A stretch of 16,733 bases of DNA from DATDRQ01 sp035291645 (GTDB taxonomy: Bacteria; Chloroflexota; Anaerolineae; Anaerolineales; UBA4823): assembly GCA_035291645.1 (NCBI GenBank), contig DATDRQ010000106.1, forward strand, positions 1 to 16,733. Direction: 5' to 3'. Shown one piece after another: positions 13,623-16,733 of the stretch; position 1 is the stretch's first letter, and every line of letters begins with the position of its first letter. Below the pieces are notes generated by a model, which ran no database searches, had not been told where the DNA came from, and was given only the letters and a program-made list of their open reading frames with translations. The position numbers and the translations under genes are program-made.

Positions 13623-14654
13623 ATGCATCTAAAAGGGGCTTACACTCACGAAGAAATCCTCTCCCAACCCGAAGCCTGGGAGGCCGCCTTGCAGGTGCTG
13701 GCTGGCTTGCGCCAGGAAATCCTTGCTCTGTATACCGGCAACCAGCCCGAGCAGATCATATTCACCGGCTGCGGCTCGACCTACTACCTAAGTCTGGCTG
13801 CGGCAGCCCTGACCCAGGAGCTCACCGGACGGACGGCGCGCGGCCTCCCCGGCTCGGAGCTGTGGCTGTACCCCAGCGCCTCCTACCCGCGCACGGGCCG
13901 GGCCCTGCTGGTGGCGGTCAGCCGCTCCGGAGCGACCACGGAGACGCTGAGAGCCTGCCAGGCTTTCAAAGACAGCGGGCGAGGCGCGCTGCTGACCATC
14001 TCCTGCTACGGCGACGAGCCGTTGGCTGCGCTGGGCGACCTGAACATCGTCCTGCCCTCTGGGGCGGAGCGCAGCGTGGCCCAGACGCGCGCCTTCAGCA
14101 CCCTGTACCTGGCGACCGTGGCGCTGGCCGCTATCTGGGGGAAGCAGGGGCAGGTCTACGACCAGCTGGCAGCCCTGCCCCTGGCCTGCCGCCGGCTGCT
14201 CGAGCGCTACGCCGGTCAGGCTCGTTCCTTGGCCCAGGACCCGAGCTATGGGCGCTTCTACTTCCTCGGCTCCGGGCCACGTTACGGCCTGGCCTGCGAG
14301 CTGAGCCTGAAGATGAAAGAGATGTCGCTCAGCCACAGCGAGCCTTTCCACTTCATGGAATTCCGCCATGGGCCCAAGTCGATGGTCAACCCGGACACGC
14401 TGGTGATCGGCCTGGTCTCGGAACAGAATTTCTCTTCTGAAAACAAGGTGCTCGAGGAGATGCAGGCGATGGGCGCCGGGATTTTCTCGATGGGCGAAAT
14501 GGCGAGCACGGTTGTCTTCGAAGCGGGCCTGCTCGAGGCGGCGCGCAATATCCTGTTCCTCCCGATCGGCCAGCTGCTGGCTTTTGAACGCGCCATCGCT
14601 AAGGGGCTGGACCCGGACCTCCCGGAAAACCTGCAGGCCGTCATCCGGTTGTGA
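13623..14654 (+). CDS. Double-SIS sugar-phosphate isomerase/deaminase (GlmS/AgaS-like)
   Basis: A 343-residue protein equal to the isomerase half of GlmS without its glutaminase half. SIS domain 1 has 'IIFTGCGSTYYLSLAAAAL' and the phosphate loop 'SRSGATTETLRA' (100-111). SIS domain 2 has 'FYFLGSGPRYGLACELSLK' and then 'EFRHGPKSM' (246-254), the region that holds the GlmS catalytic residues. The C-terminus 'DPDLPENLQAV' also matches the GlmS pattern. Relatives include AgaS (galactosamine-6-phosphate deaminase/isomerase), FrlB (fructoselysine-6-phosphate deglycase) and NagB-II. It therefore probably removes ammonia or an amine from a phosphorylated sugar in the cytoplasm. AAGGAG 7 bases before the ATG supports the start. 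It lies between two importers in one direction. The exact substrate is not deducible. Confidence 0.88.
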   Translation: MHLKGAYTHEEILSQPEAWEAALQVLAGLRQEILALYTGNQPEQIIFTGCGSTYYLSLAAAALTQELTGRTARGLPGSELWLYPSASYPRTGRALLVAVSRSGATTETLRACQAFKDSGRGALLTISCYGDEPLAALGDLNIVLPSGAERSVAQTRAFSTLYLATVALAAIWGKQGQVYDQLAALPLACRRLLERYAGQARSLAQDPSYGRFYFLGSGPRYGLACELSLKMKEMSLSHSEPFHFMEFRHGPKSMVNPDTLVIGLVSEQNFSSENKVLEEMQAMGAGIFSMGEMASTVVFEAGLLEAARNILFLPIGQLLAFERAIAKGLDPDLPENLQAVIRL

Positions 14655-14731
14655 CCATGGCATTAAACAAAGATGAGGCTTTTTGTCTCTCCACATAATC
14701 GAGTTGAACATGAACCACAAGGAGAAATGAA

Positions 14732-16078
14732 ATGAAGAGAAACTTCACCCACCCACTATTGGTCTGGTTGGTCGCCATGGCCTTGCTGCTCAGCGCCTGT
14801 GGGCCGGGCGCCACCGAGGCGCCCTCTGCTGGCGGAGAGACCGCCGCGCCGGCCGGACCTTCTGGACAGCCCGCCTCCTTCCGGGTGTGGACTCACCAGA
14901 ATGACGCCTTCAACAACGGCTTGCAGTCGCTGGCGGATGCTTACATGGCAGAGAACCCAGGGGTGACGATCACCTTTGAGACCTTTGACTACGACACCTA
15001 CATCCAGACCCTGCAGACTGCGCTGCCAGCCAAGACCGAAGCGGACATCCTGCAGATGTTTGGCTCGTGGGTGTGCAGCTATGCCGAAGGCGGCAGCCTG
15101 GCGCAGGTGCCAGCGGATGTGCTGACCCTGGAGCAGGCGCAGGCGGAGATTTTCCCCGCGCAGCTGGCCGGCTACCTCTGTGAGGATCAGCTCTACGGCG
15201 TTCCTCAGGAGTTCAACATCGAGTACGGCGCCGTCCTGACCAACACCCGGCTGGCTGAAGAAGCCGGCCTGACGGACATCACCTCCGGCTGGGCGAGCTG
15301 GGACGAGTTCATCGCCAATGCCAAGCAGCTGGCGGTGGTGCAGGACGGCGTGATGACGCGCGCCGGCTATCATTTCACCGCCTCGGATGCCGTACCCGCC
15401 ACCTTCTACTCGCTGATCCTGCAGTCGGGCGGCGAATATCTTACCGACGAGGGCTTCCGGGTCAACACGCCGGAAGGCATGCAGGCCTTGGAGTTAATGA
15501 AGCGCTTTGTCGACGAGGGCCTGGTCGATCCGGTGCTCTTCAACGACGAGGAGAACTGGGTGGGCGATTCCTTCTTCGAGGAGACCACCGCCATCGGCCT
15601 GGTCGGGCCGTGGGTGGTGCCGGAATACAGCGGCGATTTCCCCGAGGTCGCTGAGGTTACCCAGTATGTCCGGCTGCCCAGCCTCTCAGCGGATCCGGTG
15701 TTTGTAGCTTCCTCCGGGTGGGGGTTGTCTGTTTCCGCTAACAGCCAGGTCCAGGAGGCCGCCTGGGATTTCATCAAGTATGTTGCCCTGGACCCGGCCA
15801 ATGCCGCCCGGTGGAACATCGCCTCCGGGACGCTGCCCGCCCTGCAGGCCAATGCCAGCGGAGCGGCGGCCGAACAGCTGACCGCCGAGTTCCCCTACTT
15901 CGCTCCCTTCCTGGAGATTCTGCAGTACGGCCAGCACGAAGGCCACTTCCCCGATCGCGACCTGGTCTGGTACGAGATCACCTACCCGCGCATCCTGAAC
16001 TTCCTGCAGGGCAATGCCACCGCCGAAGAGACCCTGGAGACGATCGAACGTGAGGTGAACGAGTCGTTCGGCAGCTAG
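14732..16078 (+). CDS. ABC sugar-importer solute-binding lipoprotein (importer 2)
   Basis: A 448-residue family 1 binding protein. The lipoprotein signal ends in LLSAC (lipidated C23), with a short 'ATEAPSAGGETAAPAG' linker. The mature part begins 'ASFRVWTHQNDAFNNGLQSL' and has 'YLCEDQLYGVPQEFNIEYGA', 'WASWDEFIANAKQLAV', 'GLVGPWVVPEYSG' and 'AWDFIKYVAL', all in the usual family order. Apart from signal and linker it shows little obvious likeness to the first binding protein, so the two importers probably have different substrates or arose separately, not by recent duplication. AAGGAG lies 7 bases before the ATG. The AT-rich 77-base leader contains CATAAT (14694-14699), a weak candidate for an internal promoter. 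Confidence 0.93.
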   Translation: MKRNFTHPLLVWLVAMALLLSACGPGATEAPSAGGETAAPAGPSGQPASFRVWTHQNDAFNNGLQSLADAYMAENPGVTITFETFDYDTYIQTLQTALPAKTEADILQMFGSWVCSYAEGGSLAQVPADVLTLEQAQAEIFPAQLAGYLCEDQLYGVPQEFNIEYGAVLTNTRLAEEAGLTDITSGWASWDEFIANAKQLAVVQDGVMTRAGYHFTASDAVPATFYSLILQSGGEYLTDEGFRVNTPEGMQALELMKRFVDEGLVDPVLFNDEENWVGDSFFEETTAIGLVGPWVVPEYSGDFPEVAEVTQYVRLPSLSADPVFVASSGWGLSVSANSQVQEAAWDFIKYVALDPANAARWNIASGTLPALQANASGAAAEQLTAEFPYFAPFLEILQYGQHEGHFPDRDLVWYEITYPRILNFLQGNATAEETLETIEREVNESFGS

Positions 16079-16109
16079 CCGTGTAGAAATCGTCAGCAAG
16101 ATAGAAGAG

Positions 16110-16733
16110 ATGAACAGGCCGGCCACGCGAGCCATCGATCTGACAGACCAGCCCGCCCAGGGAGGCATGGGTAAGCCGGGTTTCCTGGCCCGGCTGCGGC
16201 GAGGGCGGGACGCCGCTCAACGCGCCTTCGTCGTTTCGGCGGTCACGCCCCTGCTGCTGTACATGAGTTTCTTCACGCTCTTCCCGATGGTATGGGGGCT
16301 GGCGCTGGCCTTCTTCGATTACAGCGCCCGGCGTTCAGGCGGACCGATCCTCGGCCTGGGCGGAGACAACCCCTTCGTCGGGCTGCAGAACTTCCGTGAC
16401 ATGGCTAACTTCGCGCCTGAAGCGGCCCTCCCCGTGCGCCAGTTCCACGTCAGCCTCAAGACCACCCTGCTGTTCGCCGCCCTGATCCTGCCCTTAAACC
16501 TGGCGATCACCCTGCCGCTGGCGGTGTTGATCGAGAGCGCCCACGACCAGGCCAAGGGCCTGTTCCGCACCTTCTTCTTCCTGCCGGTGCTGGCGCCTGC
16601 GGTCGGGGTGGCGATCATGTGGAGCTACGTCTACCACCCGCAACGCGGCCTGCTCAACGGAATCTTGACGCTGATCAACGGGCGGCTGGTGGGCATCAAC
16701 TGGACCGGCGACCAGAGTTTGCTGTTCCTGGGC
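16110..16733 (+). CDS. ABC sugar-importer permease, MalF/UgpA type (importer 2), 5' part
   Basis: The frame runs from ATG 16110 to the end of the window without a stop: 208 residues visible. A polar, basic N-terminus (about 1-40) precedes TM1 ('VTPLLLYMSFFTLFPMVWGL'). Then come 'PFVGLQNFRDM', TM2 ('TTLLFAALILPLNLAITLPL'), and 'KGLFRTFFFLPVLAPAVGVA' leading to 'IMWSYVYHP'. These are standard landmarks of the first permease of carbohydrate importers; the EAA loop lies beyond the window. An AGAAGAG runs directly up to the ATG, and an ATG at 16167 is a possible later start. It belongs with the binding protein 31 bases upstream, and a second permease is expected next. Confidence 0.9.
   Translation, partial: MNRPATRAIDLTDQPAQGGMGKPGFLARLRRGRDAAQRAFVVSAVTPLLLYMSFFTLFPMVWGLALAFFDYSARRSGGPILGLGGDNPFVGLQNFRDMANFAPEAALPVRQFHVSLKTTLLFAALILPLNLAITLPLAVLIESAHDQAKGLFRTFFFLPVLAPAVGVAIMWSYVYHPQRGLLNGILTLINGRLVGINWTGDQSLLFLG

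Noticed and set aside
13544..14440. A 298-codon open frame overlapping the SIS isomerase gene in another frame
   Set aside because: It has no family signature, is rich in Arg/Gly/Pro as expected for a shadow frame in GC-rich DNA, and covers a gene with complete SIS motifs and a good ribosome-binding site.
14710..14730. Six-codon frame MNHKEK spanning the ribosome-binding site of binding protein 2
   Set aside because: It contains the AAGGAG itself and has no ribosome-binding site of its own; most likely chance.

Overview
The window looks like a chromosomal segment of a GC-rich member of the Chloroflexota, most likely Anaerolineae. This is inferred from style, not from a marker gene. Both solute-binding lipoproteins have an LLxAC lipobox followed by a low-complexity 'ATEAP' linker, and there is a GT39-type mannosyltransferase-like membrane protein, a DUF92 protein and several starts without a Shine-Dalgarno sequence. 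I see no rRNA, tRNA, CRISPR array, insertion sequence or phage gene.

Left part (1-6106), housekeeping and membrane genes. The 3' end of a SIMPL/DUF541 (YggE-like) protein is closed by a strong intrinsic terminator. Next come a PH-domain-like membrane protein and a DUF92 (TMEM19/VTE6-like) membrane protein, both on +. Their 116-bp intergenic space holds five DnaA-box-like nonamers in one orientation, the first four spaced exactly 21 bp apart. Four genes then lie on the minus strand. In transcription order they are a P-loop kinase-like ATPase, a CorA-type Mg2+ channel (4-bp overlap with the kinase), a HicB-like/DinB-like fusion protein, and the molybdopterin synthesis enzyme MoaA.

Middle (6107-8107): a large polytopic GT39/PMT-like glycosyltransferase on +, divergent from the kinase gene.

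Right part (8108-16733): a sugar-acquisition locus, all on +. Its order is a DeoR-family repressor with a near-consensus promoter and AAGCATA-type repeats, an amidohydrolase_2-like TIM-barrel hydrolase, ABC importer 1 (binding lipoprotein, two permeases), a GlmS/AgaS-like double-SIS sugar-phosphate isomerase/deaminase, and ABC importer 2 (binding lipoprotein, first permease running off the end). No ATPase, sugar kinase or NagA/NagB is visible. The simplest reading is DeoR-controlled uptake and catabolism of an amino sugar, glycosylamine or similar compound. The ATPase would be shared and encoded elsewhere, and the SIS protein would act on the phosphorylated product. The substrate cannot be read from the sequence.

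The items most worth checking are the phased DnaA-box array, the paired importers around the SIS isomerase with an unassigned hydrolase, and two very short ORFs between the hydrolase and the first binding protein.
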